Below are positions 21,885-30,691 of a DNA stretch of 64,000 bases, piece after piece (within the stretch, counting starts at the first letter, position 1; each line of letters starts with the position of its first letter). The translations under genes were made by a program, and so were the position numbers. The stretch covers positions 248,001 to 312,000 of the forward strand of contig NZ_BMES01000003.1 of assembly GCF_014636935.1 (NCBI RefSeq), given 5' to 3'. Below the pieces are notes generated by a model. The model was not told the origin of the DNA. It searched no databases and saw only the letters and a list, made by a program, of their open reading frames with translations. This DNA is from Alsobacter metallidurans (GTDB lineage: Bacteria; Pseudomonadota; Alphaproteobacteria; Rhizobiales; Beijerinckiaceae).

Positions 21885-22975
21885 AAATCGCCTTCTACGG
21901 CTCCAGCCTGCTGTCCTCGTACTGGAACGGTGCCGCCACCTATTACCGCGGCATGCTGTTCGACCTCGCCCGACGCGGCCACACGGTCACGTTCTACGAG
22001 CCGGACGCCTACGACCGGCAGAAGCACCGCGACATCGAGCCGCCCGAATGGGCCGCCGTGAAGGTCTACGACGCCACCGAGGACGCCGTGCGGAAGGTGG
22101 TGGCGGAAGCCGCGGCCGCCGACGTGGTCGTGAAGGCGAGCGGCGTCGGCGTGTTCGACGACGAGCTGCTGGACGGCGTCATCAAGGCCTCGCGGCCGGA
22201 CGCGATCCGGATTTTCTGGGACGTGGACGCGCCCGCCACGCTGGCCGAGATGCGCGGCTTCGACAAGCACCCGCTCCGCAAGGCGTTGGAGAGCATCGAC
22301 CTCGTGTTCACCTACGGGGGCGGCCCGCCCGTAGTGGCGGCCTACGAGGGTTTTGGCGCCCGCCGCTGCGTGCCGATCTACAATGCGCTGGATCCCGCCA
22401 CCCACCATCCGGTGGCCGCCGACCCGCGCTTCTCGGCCGATCTCGGTTTTCTGGCCAACCGGCTGCCCGACCGCGAGAAGCGCGTCGAGAGCTTCTTTTT
22501 GGAGCCCGCCGCCCGCATTCCCGAAAAGTCGTTTCTGCTGGGCGGCTCGGGCTGGGAGGACAAGGCCATGTCGGCCAACGTCAACCGGGTCGGCCACGTC
22601 TACACGCGCGACCACAACGCCTTCAACTGCACCCCGATGGCGGTGCTGAACGTCGCCCGCGACAGCATGGCGGAGATCGGCTTCTCGCCGGCCACCCGCG
22701 TGTTCGAGGCCGCCGGCGCCGGCGCGTGCCTGATCACGGACGCCTGGGAAGGCATCGAGCAGTTCCTGAAGCCCGACGAGGAAGTGCTGGTCGCCCGCGA
22801 CGGCCAGGACGTGCTGGACCACATGGCCGGCCTGACGCGCGACCGCGCCAACCAGATCGGCCAGGCCGCCCTGCGCCGCGTTCTGGCCGAGCACACCTAC
22901 GAGAAGCGCGGCGAACAGGTCGACGTCATTCTGGCCGAAGAGGCCGGCCGTATCCGCGAGCGGAGCGCCGCATGA
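21881..22975 (+). CDS. CgeB-like glycosyltransferase 2
   Basis: 364 residues of the same CgeB-like fold: MKIAFYGSSLLSSYWNGAATYY at the start, WDVDAPATLAEM in the middle (the same position as YDIDTPVTLARL of copy 3), VFTYGGGPPVV, and at the C-terminus TRVFEAAGAGACLITDAWEGI with a conserved LAEHTYEKR tail. It retains the nucleotide-binding half of the GT-B fold. Specific sugar unknown. Coupled by 4-bp overlaps to copies 1 and 3, so stoichiometric production with them is likely. Confidence 0.82.
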   Translation: MKIAFYGSSLLSSYWNGAATYYRGMLFDLARRGHTVTFYEPDAYDRQKHRDIEPPEWAAVKVYDATEDAVRKVVAEAAAADVVVKASGVGVFDDELLDGVIKASRPDAIRIFWDVDAPATLAEMRGFDKHPLRKALESIDLVFTYGGGPPVVAAYEGFGARRCVPIYNALDPATHHPVAADPRFSADLGFLANRLPDREKRVESFFLEPAARIPEKSFLLGGSGWEDKAMSANVNRVGHVYTRDHNAFNCTPMAVLNVARDSMAEIGFSPATRVFEAAGAGACLITDAWEGIEQFLKPDEEVLVARDGQDVLDHMAGLTRDRANQIGQAALRRVLAEHTYEKRGEQVDVILAEEAGRIRERSAA

Positions 22976-24093
22976 CCGCTGAGCCGCGCCCGCTGAAGCT
23001 GGTCGTGCTCGGCCTCAGCCTCTCGTCGAGCTGGGGCAACGGCCACGCCACCACCTATCGGGCGCTCCTGCGCGCTTTTGCGGAGCGCGGCCACGATGTG
23101 CTGTTCCTGGAGCGCGACGCGCCCTGGTACGCGGCGCATCGCGACCTTCCCGAGCCCGGTTTCTGCCGCTTCGCGCTCTACCGCGACCTCGCCGAACTCA
23201 GAAACTGGACACGCGAGATCGCGGACGCCGACGCCGTGATCGTTGGCTCCTATGTTCCGGACGGCGTTGCGGTGGGACGTTTCGTGCAGGAAACCGCGCG
23301 CGGCGTTTCGGCCTTCTACGACATCGACACGCCGGTCACGCTGGCGCGGCTGGAGCGCGGCGACCGGGAGTACCTCGCGCCCGAGTTGATCCCCCATTAT
23401 GGCGTCTACCTGTCCTTCACGGGCGGTCCCACCCTGCGCACGCTGGAGCGCCGATGGGGGTCGCCGGCCGCCCGCGCCCTTTACTGCTCGGTGGACACGG
23501 ACGCCTACCGGCCGCAGGACGCGGAAAAGCGCTGGGACCTCTCCTATCTCGGCACCTACAGCCCGGACCGGCAGCCCGTGCTGGAGCGCCTGCTGATCGA
23601 GCCTGCGCGCCGCGCGCCGGAGCTGCGCTTCGTGGTCGCCGGGCCGCAATATCCGGCCGACATCGCCTGGCCGGCCAACGTCGAGAGAATCGAGCACGTG
23701 CCTCCGGCCGACCACCCGAGCTTCTACGCAGCGAGCCGTTTCACCCTGAACGTCACACGCGCCGACATGGTGCGGGCCGGCCACAGCCCGAGTGTCCGGC
23801 TGTTCGAGGCCGCCGCCTGCGGGACCCCCATCGTGTCCGACCGCTGGGAGGGGCTCGACGACCTGTTCGTCCCCGGCGCCGAGATCGCCCTCGCGGACGG
23901 CCCGGATGACGTGTTGCCGGTGCTGAACGGCTGGACCGAAGCGACCCGGCGCGAAGTCGCCCGCCGGGCGCTGGAGCGCGTGCGCCGCAACCACAGCGCC
24001 CGCCGCCGGGCCGAGGAGCTGGAAATGTGCCTGCTGGAAGCGGTCGCGGCCGCCGCTCCGCCGCGACGAAAGCTCGCAGGCGCCCCCGCCTGA
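22972..24093 (+). CDS. CgeB-like glycosyltransferase 3
   Basis: 373 residues. Begins with LVVLGLSLSSSWGNGHATTY and shows YDIDTPVTLARL, YLSFTGGPTL, LSYLGTYSPDRQP, ASRFTLNVTRADM and VRLFEAAACGTPIVSDRWEGLDDLF. It is clearly closest to copy 4 (27029), sharing almost every one of these blocks, which argues for duplication within the cassette. Last gene of the first coupled block; followed by 161 bp with a likely promoter. Confidence 0.83.
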   Translation: MTAEPRPLKLVVLGLSLSSSWGNGHATTYRALLRAFAERGHDVLFLERDAPWYAAHRDLPEPGFCRFALYRDLAELRNWTREIADADAVIVGSYVPDGVAVGRFVQETARGVSAFYDIDTPVTLARLERGDREYLAPELIPHYGVYLSFTGGPTLRTLERRWGSPAARALYCSVDTDAYRPQDAEKRWDLSYLGTYSPDRQPVLERLLIEPARRAPELRFVVAGPQYPADIAWPANVERIEHVPPADHPSFYAASRFTLNVTRADMVRAGHSPSVRLFEAAACGTPIVSDRWEGLDDLFVPGAEIALADGPDDVLPVLNGWTEATRREVARRALERVRRNHSARRRAEELEMCLLEAVAAAAPPRRKLAGAPA

Positions 24094-24169
24094 GAGGTCG
24101 CAGCGCGCCAGTCAGATTCGGTAACGATTCGATGTACTTCGCTGCGAAAGTCTTCCTCCGTACGATGGA

Positions 24170-24199
24170 TTGAAAACAAAGATGCGCGCCAAGGATATT
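24170..24199 (+). promoter_or_regulatory. Likely promoter of the second half of the glycan cassette
   Basis: TTGAAA (24170-24175), 18 bp, GATATT (24194-24199), in a 161-bp gap that is much richer in A and T than the flanking genes. Transcription would start about 45-50 bp before the SDR gene. Only one large gap exists in the first 14 kb of the cassette, so this is the natural place for an internal promoter. Confidence 0.45.
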
Positions 24200-24254
24200 T
24201 GAACCATCTACAATCCTGCAGCGTTGGCGTACGAATGAGCGAAAGGTCGGGACC

Positions 24255-25289
24255 ATGAAGAACGGGAAGCGTCATCTGGTCGTCGTCGCCGGCGGAGCAG
24301 GCTTTGTTGGCTCGCATCTTTGCGATGCCCTGTTGGCCGATGGCTCACACGTGATTTGCATCGACAATCTGCAGACCGGCCGCACGCAGAACATCCGCCA
24401 TCTTGAACGCGAAGCGCGCTTCGAGATGATCGAGAGCGACATCATAGATCCGGTTCCGGCCGCGATAGCGCGCCTCGGCAAAGGCAAGGTCGACTTCGTC
24501 TACAACCTCGCCTGCGCGGCCTCGCCGCCGCAATACCAGGCCGATCCCGAGCACACGATGATGACCAGCGTGCTCGGCAGCCGCAATCTGCTGCGCCTGT
24601 GCGAGAGCACCGGGGCGCGGTTCCTGCTCGCGTCCACCAGCGAGGTCTACGGCGACCCGGAGGCTCATCCGCAGGTCGAGACCTATTGGGGCAACGTCAA
24701 CTCCACCGGTCCACGCGCCTGCTACGACGAGGGCAAGCGCGCCGCCGAGGCGCTGACCTTCGACTTCGCCCGCTCCGGCCGGGCCGAGGTGCGGGTCGCC
24801 CGCATCTTCAACACCTATGGCCCGCGCATGGCCGCCGATGATGGCCGCGTGGTGTCAAACGTGGTCACGCAGGCCGTGTCCGGCCGCGACATCACGGTGT
24901 ATGGGGACGGCTCGCAGACCCGTTCGTTCTGCTACGTGGACGATTTGGTCGAGGGCCTGATGGCGCTGATGCGCCACGACGGCGGCCTGCCCGGCCCGGT
25001 GAATCTCGGCAACCCCAACGAGCTGATGGTGAGCGAGCTGGTCGAGCTCGTGCTCGCCATGACGGGCTCGGCCTCCAAGATCGTCAGCCGGCCGCTGCCC
25101 GTCGACGATCCACGCCGCCGCCGGCCAGACATCAGCCGCGCCCGCGAGATGCTGGGCTGGGCCCCGTCCACCGACCTCAAGACCGGGCTGGAAGCCACCA
25201 TCGCGTGGTTCACGGACGAGTTCGAGCGCGCCAACGCCCGCCCGGCCGCTCGCGCCGCCTTTGCGCTGACCGAAGCCGCCCGGGTTTGA
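24255..25289 (+). CDS. UDP-glucuronate decarboxylase-like SDR
   Basis: 344-residue extended SDR close to UDP-xylose synthase. GGAGFVG is at 13-19; the family signature [21 protein letters not shown] contains Tyr157 and Lys161 of the catalytic triad, and [11 protein letters not shown] the serine/threonine. These match the UXS pattern (YWGNVNPIG...YDEGKR) almost exactly, so UDP-xylose formation from UDP-glucuronate is the best guess; the xylosidase-like gene 4.5 kb downstream is consistent. First gene after the internal promoter. Confidence 0.85.
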   Translation: MKNGKRHLVVVAGGAGFVGSHLCDALLADGSHVICIDNLQTGRTQNIRHLEREARFEMIESDIIDPVPAAIARLGKGKVDFVYNLACAASPPQYQADPEHTMMTSVLGSRNLLRLCESTGARFLLASTSEVYGDPEAHPQVETYWGNVNSTGPRACYDEGKRAAEALTFDFARSGRAEVRVARIFNTYGPRMAADDGRVVSNVVTQAVSGRDITVYGDGSQTRSFCYVDDLVEGLMALMRHDGGLPGPVNLGNPNELMVSELVELVLAMTGSASKIVSRPLPVDDPRRRRPDISRAREMLGWAPSTDLKTGLEATIAWFTDEFERANARPAARAAFALTEAARV

Positions 25290-25339
25290 CCCCGGACGGC
25301 GTGCGCCCGCCCGCAGGGCGCAACATGAGGAGAGACGTG

Positions 25340-26419
25340 ATGAGCCGCAACACACTGCGCATCGGCATCGTGGGCGTCGGCAACTGCGCGTCGTCCCTCG
25401 TGCAGGGCCTCACCTACTACCGCGACGCCAACTCCAACGAGCCCGTGCCCGGGCTCATGAACGTCGAGCTCGGCGGCTACCACGTCGGCGACATCGCGGT
25501 GGCGTCCGCCTTCGACATCAACGCCGCGAAGGTGGGCAAGGACGTCAGCGAGGCGATCTTCGCCGCCCCCAACAACACCGAGCGGTTCGCCAAGCCCGAG
25601 CCCACCGGCGTGCGCGTCAGCCGCGGCCCGACGCTGGACGGCGTCGGCAAATACATGCGCGACGAGATCCCCGAGTCCGACGAGCCCGTCGACGACGTGG
25701 TCGACATCCTGCGCCGCTCCGGGACCGACGTGCTGGTGTCCTACCTGCCCGTAGGCTCGCAGGCCGCCACCGAGTTCTATGCCGAGCAGGCGCTCAAGGC
25801 CGGCTGCGCCTTCGTGAACTGCATCCCGGTGTTCATCGCCTCCAACCCGGATTGGGCCAGGCGCTTCGAGGAGCGCGGGCTGCCGATCATCGGCGACGAC
25901 ATCAAGAGCCAGGTCGGCGCCACCATCGTGCACCGCGTGCTCACCAACCTGTTCAAGGAGCGTGGCGTGCGGCTGGACCGCACCTACCAGCTCAATTTCG
26001 GCGGCAACGCCGACTTCCAGAACATGCTGGAGCGCGAGCGCCTCGAGTCGAAAAAGATCTCCAAGACCCAGGCTGTCACCAGCCAGCTCGACGTGCCGCT
26101 CGCGCCCGAGAACGTGCATGTCGGCCCCAGCGACCACGTGCCGTGGCTGACCGACCGCAAGTGGTGCTACATCCGCATGGAAGGCACCACCTTCGGGGGC
26201 GTCCCGCTGAACTGCGAGCTGAAGCTCGAAGTGTGGGACTCGCCCAATTCGGCCGGCATCGTGATCGACGCCGTGCGCTGCGCCAAGCTGGCGCTGGACC
26301 GCAAGATCGGCGGCGCGCTGACAGGCCCGTCGAGCTACTTCATGAAGTCCCCGCCGCAGCAGTTCACCGACGGCGAGGCGCGCGAGCGCACGCTCTCCTT
26401 CGTGAACGGCGACGCGTAA
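25340..26419 (+). CDS. ino1: Inositol-3-phosphate synthase (actinobacterial type)
   Basis: 359 residues. Converts glucose-6-phosphate to 1D-myo-inositol 3-phosphate with NAD as internal cofactor. The NAD-binding [14 protein letters not shown] lies at 10-23, followed by [51 protein letters not shown] and [17 protein letters not shown], all of which match the short (~360 aa) actinobacterial enzyme rather than the long eukaryotic one. I chose the ATG at 25340 because GAGGAGA sits 7 bp before it; an ATG 15 bp upstream is also in frame. Rare in this order, and placed amid glycosyltransferases, so the inositol is likely a building block of the product. Confidence 0.92.
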   Translation: MSRNTLRIGIVGVGNCASSLVQGLTYYRDANSNEPVPGLMNVELGGYHVGDIAVASAFDINAAKVGKDVSEAIFAAPNNTERFAKPEPTGVRVSRGPTLDGVGKYMRDEIPESDEPVDDVVDILRRSGTDVLVSYLPVGSQAATEFYAEQALKAGCAFVNCIPVFIASNPDWARRFEERGLPIIGDDIKSQVGATIVHRVLTNLFKERGVRLDRTYQLNFGGNADFQNMLERERLESKKISKTQAVTSQLDVPLAPENVHVGPSDHVPWLTDRKWCYIRMEGTTFGGVPLNCELKLEVWDSPNSAGIVIDAVRCAKLALDRKIGGALTGPSSYFMKSPPQQFTDGEARERTLSFVNGDA

Positions 26420-26432
26420 GCGGGGCGAAGCC

Positions 26433-27032
26433 GTGACCACCACGCTGTTTCTTGTCCGCCACGGCGCGCACGACCAGGTGAACCGGACGCTGAGCGCCCG
26501 CACGCCCGGCGTGCATCTGTCCGAAGAAGGCCACCGCCAAGCCGAGTGGGCCGCCGAGCGGCTGTCGCGGGAGAGCATCGCGGCTATCCACGCCAGCCCT
26601 CGCGAGCGCGCCCAGGACACCGCCGAGCCCATCGCCCGGCGCCTCGGCCTGCCGGTGACCACCGACGCGGACCTCGAGGAATTCGACGCCGGCGACTGGA
26701 CGGGCAAGACCTTCGAGGAGCTCGCGCCCGACCCTGCCTGGGCCAATTGGAATCAGAACCGCAGCCTCGCCCGCGCCCCGAACGGCGAAAGCGCGCTCGA
26801 CGTCCAGAACCGCGTGGTGCGCTGCGCCCTGAAGCTCGTCGCCCGGCATCCGGGCGCGGGCGTCGCGCTGGTCGCCCACGCCGAGCCGCTGCGCGCGCTC
26901 GTGCTCTACGCGCTCGGCCTTGGGATCGACGGCTGGAGCCGCATCGAGATCGCGCCCGGCTCCGTCACCACGCTCGTGATGGGCGAGTGGGGCTGCCGCC
27001 TCCATCGCCTCAACGAGGAGGCCGCCGCATGA
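26433..27032 (+). CDS. Histidine phosphatase family protein
   Basis: 199-residue member of the phosphoglycerate mutase-like superfamily. The catalytic RHG is at 9-11 (His10 forms the phosphohistidine), with ASPRERAQDTA (54-64) and the second catalytic His149 in LVAHAEPLR. The position directly after the inositol-3-phosphate synthase (13 bp) suggests it may remove phosphate from inositol phosphate or from a glycosyl-inositol phosphate, as a phosphatase is needed in the analogous mycothiol route; that is inference. Starts at GTG; no better start seen. Overlaps the next gene by ATGA. Confidence 0.82.
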   Translation: MTTTLFLVRHGAHDQVNRTLSARTPGVHLSEEGHRQAEWAAERLSRESIAAIHASPRERAQDTAEPIARRLGLPVTTDADLEEFDAGDWTGKTFEELAPDPAWANWNQNRSLARAPNGESALDVQNRVVRCALKLVARHPGAGVALVAHAEPLRALVLYALGLGIDGWSRIEIAPGSVTTLVMGEWGCRLHRLNEEAAA

Positions 27033-28126
27033 AGATCGTGATCTTCGGCCTCACGGTCTCGTCCTCCTGGGGCAACGGCCACGCCACCCTCTGGCGCGGC
27101 CTCATCCGCGCGCTCGCCAACGAGGGCCACCGCGTCGTCTTCTTCGAGCACGACACGCCCTACTACGCGGAGAATCGCGACCTCACGGCGCTGCCCAACG
27201 GCGAGCTCGTGCTCTACGCCAACTGGCGCGACGCCTATGCGCGCGGCCGGCGCGAGCTGGCGGACGCCGATGTCGCCATGGTGACGAGCTTCTGCCCGCA
27301 CGGCGTCGAGGCCACCGCGCTGATCATGGACGCCCCGCGCCCGCTCGCGGTGTTCTACGACCTCGACACCCCCGTGACGCTCAGCCTCATCGGGGGCGGC
27401 GCCGACGTGAAAGCAATCGGACCCCGCGGGCTGCGGGATTTCGACCTCGTGCTCAGCTACACGGGCGGCGAGGCGCTGGACGCGCTCCGCACCCGCCTGG
27501 GCGCTCGCCGGGTCGCGCCGCTCTACGGCCATGTCGACCCCGACGTGCACCACCCCGAGCCGCCGGCCGAGCGCTTCCGGGCGGATCTGTCCTACCTTGG
27601 CACCTACGCGCAGGACCGGCAGGCCGCCCTTGACGCCCTGTTCATCGAGCCTGCCCGGCGCCGGTCGGGGCAGCGCTTCCTGCTGGCGGGCGCGCAGTAT
27701 CCGCAGGATTTCCCCTGGACGGACAACATCTTCTTTGTCCGCCACCTGCCCCCGGCCGAGCACCCGGCCTTCTACGCCTCCTCGCGGCTGACGCTGAACG
27801 TCACCCGCCGGGCCATGGCCGAGATGGGGTGGTGCCCGAGCGGCCGCCTGTTCGAGGCCGCAGCCTGCGGGGCCGCGATGCTATCGGACGCCTGGGACGG
27901 GCTGGACGATTTCTTCGAGCCCGGCCGCGAGATCCTGCTCGCCCGAACCACCGACGACGCCCTCGCGGCGCTGGATCGTTCGCCGGACGAGGTCGCCCTG
28001 ATCGGCAAGCGGGCGCGCGAGCGCGTTCTGGCCGAACACACCTCGGCGCGCCGCGCCCGGGATCTGCTGGATGCGCTCGGGGCGGCGAAAGCCGCGAGCC
28101 GCCAGTCCATGGCCGCAGAGGCCTGA
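27029..28126 (+). CDS. CgeB-like glycosyltransferase 4
   Basis: 365 residues. IVIFGLTVSSSWGNGHATLW, FYDLDTPVTLSL, LSYTGGEAL, LSYLGTYAQDRQA, ASSRLTLNVTRRAM, GRLFEAAACGAAMLSDAWDGLDDFF and a LAEHTSARRARDLL tail. Sharing of these blocks with copy 3 (22972) indicates a recent paralogue pair on either side of the SDR-ino1-phosphatase genes. GT-B fold, cytoplasmic; specificity unknown. Confidence 0.83.
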   Translation: MKIVIFGLTVSSSWGNGHATLWRGLIRALANEGHRVVFFEHDTPYYAENRDLTALPNGELVLYANWRDAYARGRRELADADVAMVTSFCPHGVEATALIMDAPRPLAVFYDLDTPVTLSLIGGGADVKAIGPRGLRDFDLVLSYTGGEALDALRTRLGARRVAPLYGHVDPDVHHPEPPAERFRADLSYLGTYAQDRQAALDALFIEPARRRSGQRFLLAGAQYPQDFPWTDNIFFVRHLPPAEHPAFYASSRLTLNVTRRAMAEMGWCPSGRLFEAAACGAAMLSDAWDGLDDFFEPGREILLARTTDDALAALDRSPDEVALIGKRARERVLAEHTSARRARDLLDALGAAKAASRQSMAAEA

Positions 28127-28137
28127 AGGAGGCGAGC

Positions 28138-28968
28138 ATGTGGGGAATCGTTCCGGCCGCGGGCCGCGGCAGCCGCATCCAGCCGCTGGCCTTTTCCAAG
28201 GAGCTGCTGCCCGTGGGCAGCCGCCTCGACGGCGAGACCGAGCGGCCCTGCGCGGTCAGCGAATACCTCGTCGAGCGCATGCTGCGCGGCGGCGCCACCA
28301 AGATCTGCTTCGTGATCTCGCCCGGCAAGTCGGACATCATGGAGTATTACGGCGGCGGCTATGGCGCGGCCACGATCGCCTATGTGGTGCAGCCGCGCCC
28401 GAGCGGCCTTTGCGACGCGATTTTCCGCGCCACCCCGCTGGTGCCGGCCGACGAGCAGGTGATCGTCGGCCTGCCCGACACGGTCTGGTTTCCGGCCGAC
28501 GCGTTGGCCGAGCTGCCGGACAACAAGCTCTCGTTTCTGCTGTTTCCGGTCGACCATCCGGAATTCTTCGATGCGGTCGCGATGGACCGCGACGGCAACG
28601 TCCTGGAGATACAGGTCAAGAGCAAGGACGCCACCTCGCGCTGGATCTGGGGCGCGTTCAAGATGTCGGGCGCCATTCTGGCCGAGCTGCGCGACCTCTG
28701 GCAGGCCCGCAACGGCCGCGACGAATACATCGGCACGCTCGTGAACGCCTGGCTGGCGCAGGGCGGCAAGGCCGTCGGCGTCAAGGCCGGCGAGCGCTAC
28801 GTCGATGTCGGCACGCTCAACGGCTACCGCACCGCCATCGGCATGCTGGGCGAAACCGCCCAGCCGGACGAGCGCCCGACGCCCGGCCTGCGCGTCGAGC
28901 TCGGCCGGCCGGACGGCCGCCCCTTTGAAACCGCCGACATCCTCGCCAACAGGAGCCCGCGCCCATGA
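28138..28968 (+). CDS. Sugar nucleotidyltransferase
   Basis: 276 residues of the glucose-1-phosphate thymidylyl/uridylyltransferase family. The nucleotide-binding signature is AAGRGSRIQPLAFSKELLP (7-25, Lys21), with GYGAATIAYVVQPRPSGLCDAI in place of the usual YxxQPxPxGLAxA, VGLPDTVWFP as the metal-binding block, and VDVGTLNGYRTA near the end. It would activate a sugar-1-phosphate for the transferases here. The base (dTTP, UTP or CTP) cannot be read from these motifs. AAGGAGG precedes the ATG; the stop overlaps the methyltransferase start. Confidence 0.85.
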   Translation: MWGIVPAAGRGSRIQPLAFSKELLPVGSRLDGETERPCAVSEYLVERMLRGGATKICFVISPGKSDIMEYYGGGYGAATIAYVVQPRPSGLCDAIFRATPLVPADEQVIVGLPDTVWFPADALAELPDNKLSFLLFPVDHPEFFDAVAMDRDGNVLEIQVKSKDATSRWIWGAFKMSGAILAELRDLWQARNGRDEYIGTLVNAWLAQGGKAVGVKAGERYVDVGTLNGYRTAIGMLGETAQPDERPTPGLRVELGRPDGRPFETADILANRSPRP

Positions 28969-29765
28969 CCGTCACCATGAGCCCGGACGAGATCCGAAGC
29001 CGCGCCGCCGCGCTCGGCCCGTGGTTCCACAACATCAACCTCAACGGCGTCCAGACCGCGCCCGAGCACTTTCTGGGCGACTACCCCAACATCAAGTGGA
29101 AGAGCTTCGCGAGCGCGATCCCGGCCGACCTCTCGGGCAAGACCGTGCTGGATATCGGCTGCAACGCCGGCTTCTATTCCATGGAGATGAAGCGCCGCGG
29201 CGCGGCCCGCGTCCTGGGCGTCGACTTCGACGAAGACTATCTCCGCCAGGCTCGCTTCGCCGCCGAGGTGCTGGGCTTCAGCGAGATCGAGTTCCGCCAG
29301 CTCTCCGTCTACGACGTCGGAGCGCTGGGTGAGAAGTTCGACGTCGTGATCTTCATGGGCGTGCTCTACCACCTGCGTCACCCGTTGCTGGCGCTGGACC
29401 TGATCCGAGAGCATGTCTGCGGCGACCTCATGGTGTTTCAGTCCATGCAGCGCGGCGCCGAGCAGGCCGAGCCCGTGGAGCCGGACTACCCCTTCACCGA
29501 GACCGCGATGTTCGACCGGCCCACCTGGCCGAAGATGCACTTCATCGAGCATCGCTATTCGCAGGACCCCACCAACTGGTGGGCCCCGAACGCCGCCTGC
29601 GTGGAAGCCATGCTCCGCAGCTCCGGCTTCAGCATCGTCGAGCACCCCGAGCAGGAGGTCTATCTCTGCCGGGTCGCCGACAAGAACCCAGACGCCGCGC
29701 CGGTGTACCCGGCCCGCCCCGACCGGGCGAGCGGCGTTACCGGCACGAATGGGAGGCCCGCGTGA
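28965..29765 (+). CDS. SAM-dependent methyltransferase, CmoB-like
   Basis: 266 residues. The region WFHNINLNGVQTAPEHFLGDYPNIKWK followed by SAM motif I VLDIGCNAGFYS (61-72) and FMGVLYHLRHPL is very like tRNA cmo5U synthase CmoB and the related CmoB-like family that marks glycan gene cassettes in scattered proteobacteria (from memory I associate it with TIGR04290; unverified). The context argues for methylation of a sugar or small glycoside rather than tRNA. Starts at ATGA overlap; its stop overlaps the GTG of the next gene. Confidence 0.82.
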   Translation: MTVTMSPDEIRSRAAALGPWFHNINLNGVQTAPEHFLGDYPNIKWKSFASAIPADLSGKTVLDIGCNAGFYSMEMKRRGAARVLGVDFDEDYLRQARFAAEVLGFSEIEFRQLSVYDVGALGEKFDVVIFMGVLYHLRHPLLALDLIREHVCGDLMVFQSMQRGAEQAEPVEPDYPFTETAMFDRPTWPKMHFIEHRYSQDPTNWWAPNAACVEAMLRSSGFSIVEHPEQEVYLCRVADKNPDAAPVYPARPDRASGVTGTNGRPA

Positions 29766-30691
29766 TCGAAGCCGCGATGATCTGGAACGAACCCAACAAC
29801 AAGTCCCACTGGGACCCGAATATCGACCCCGACTGGACCATGTTCGCCGACATGGCGGTGGCGGCGGGCCGGGCGATCAAGGCCGAGAACCCCGACATCC
29901 CGCGCGTGCTCGGCGGCATGTCGCCGATCGATCCCGGCTGGGTCAACAACATGGCCTCCAAGGGCGTGCTCGACAATGTCGACGCCGTCGCGGTGCACGG
30001 CTTCCCGCTCGACTGGAACTTGTGGAAGCTCGACGAGTGGCCGGAAAAGATCCGCGAGATCAAAGCCGTCACAGACCTGCCCGTCTGGGTGTCGGAGGTC
30101 GGCATTTCGACCTTCGGGGCCGAGGAGGTGCAGGCCTGGGGCCTGAAGCGCACGGCCGAGCTCCTGATCGGGCAGGCGCCGCGCATCCACTGGTACAGCC
30201 TCTACGACCTGCCCCGCGCCTGGCCGGCCACGACGCGCCACCGCGAGGCGGAGGGCTCGTCCTATTACCGGCACTTCTACATGGGCCTCCTGCGCGAGGA
30301 CGGGACGCCCAAGCCGTCCCTGGAGGTCTTCGGCGAGTATGCGCCGCAGCTCGGCCTGTGCCAGTGGTTCCACTACGAGGACCACCGGCTCGACGACGCG
30401 GTGGCGTGGATGAAGCGGCTCGGCGTCACCTACCTGCGCACCGGCCTGTCCTGGGCCGACAGCTTCCGCCCCAACGCGCTGGACTGGTTCGACCGCCAGA
30501 TGGAGGCGCTTCAGGACTTCGACGTCACCGTGACGTTCTGCTTCACGCCCGAGCACCGCGGCATCGAGCCCCACCACACCAGCCCGCCGCTGGACAAGCA
30601 GGAATTCGCGGATTTCTGCGCCAGCATGATCCGGCGCTATGCGCCGCGCTCTGCCGTCGCGCGGCCGCCGGTCCAGGCGATGACCGGATGA
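29762..30691 (+). CDS. Beta-xylosidase/GH39-like protein, apparently circularly permuted
   Basis: 309 residues. Clan-A glycosidase motifs are present in the wrong order: the acid/base strand IWNEPNN (Glu10) is at the very N-terminus, the nucleophile strand WVSEVGIS (Glu112) in the middle, and the strands that normally open the barrel (RLGVTYLRTGLSW, 219-231; ALDWFDRQMEAL; VTVTFCFTPE; FADFCASMIRRYAP, 282-294) come last. In standard members RRYAP is followed directly by the WNEPN strand, so the ends meet as in a circular permutation. Both glutamates are kept, so activity is possible. GTG start with GGGAGG upstream; upstream extension would overlap the methyltransferase out of frame. Role: trimming or transglycosylating the cassette product, inferred. 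Confidence 0.78.
   Translation: MIEAAMIWNEPNNKSHWDPNIDPDWTMFADMAVAAGRAIKAENPDIPRVLGGMSPIDPGWVNNMASKGVLDNVDAVAVHGFPLDWNLWKLDEWPEKIREIKAVTDLPVWVSEVGISTFGAEEVQAWGLKRTAELLIGQAPRIHWYSLYDLPRAWPATTRHREAEGSSYYRHFYMGLLREDGTPKPSLEVFGEYAPQLGLCQWFHYEDHRLDDAVAWMKRLGVTYLRTGLSWADSFRPNALDWFDRQMEALQDFDVTVTFCFTPEHRGIEPHHTSPPLDKQEFADFCASMIRRYAPRSAVARPPVQAMTG

Noticed and set aside
29579-29761. N-terminal extension of the glycosidase-like protein
   Set aside because: The upstream in-frame stretch is an out-of-frame reading of the methyltransferase gene with Arg-rich noise; the GTG at 29762 has a good ribosome site and the usual 4-bp overlap.
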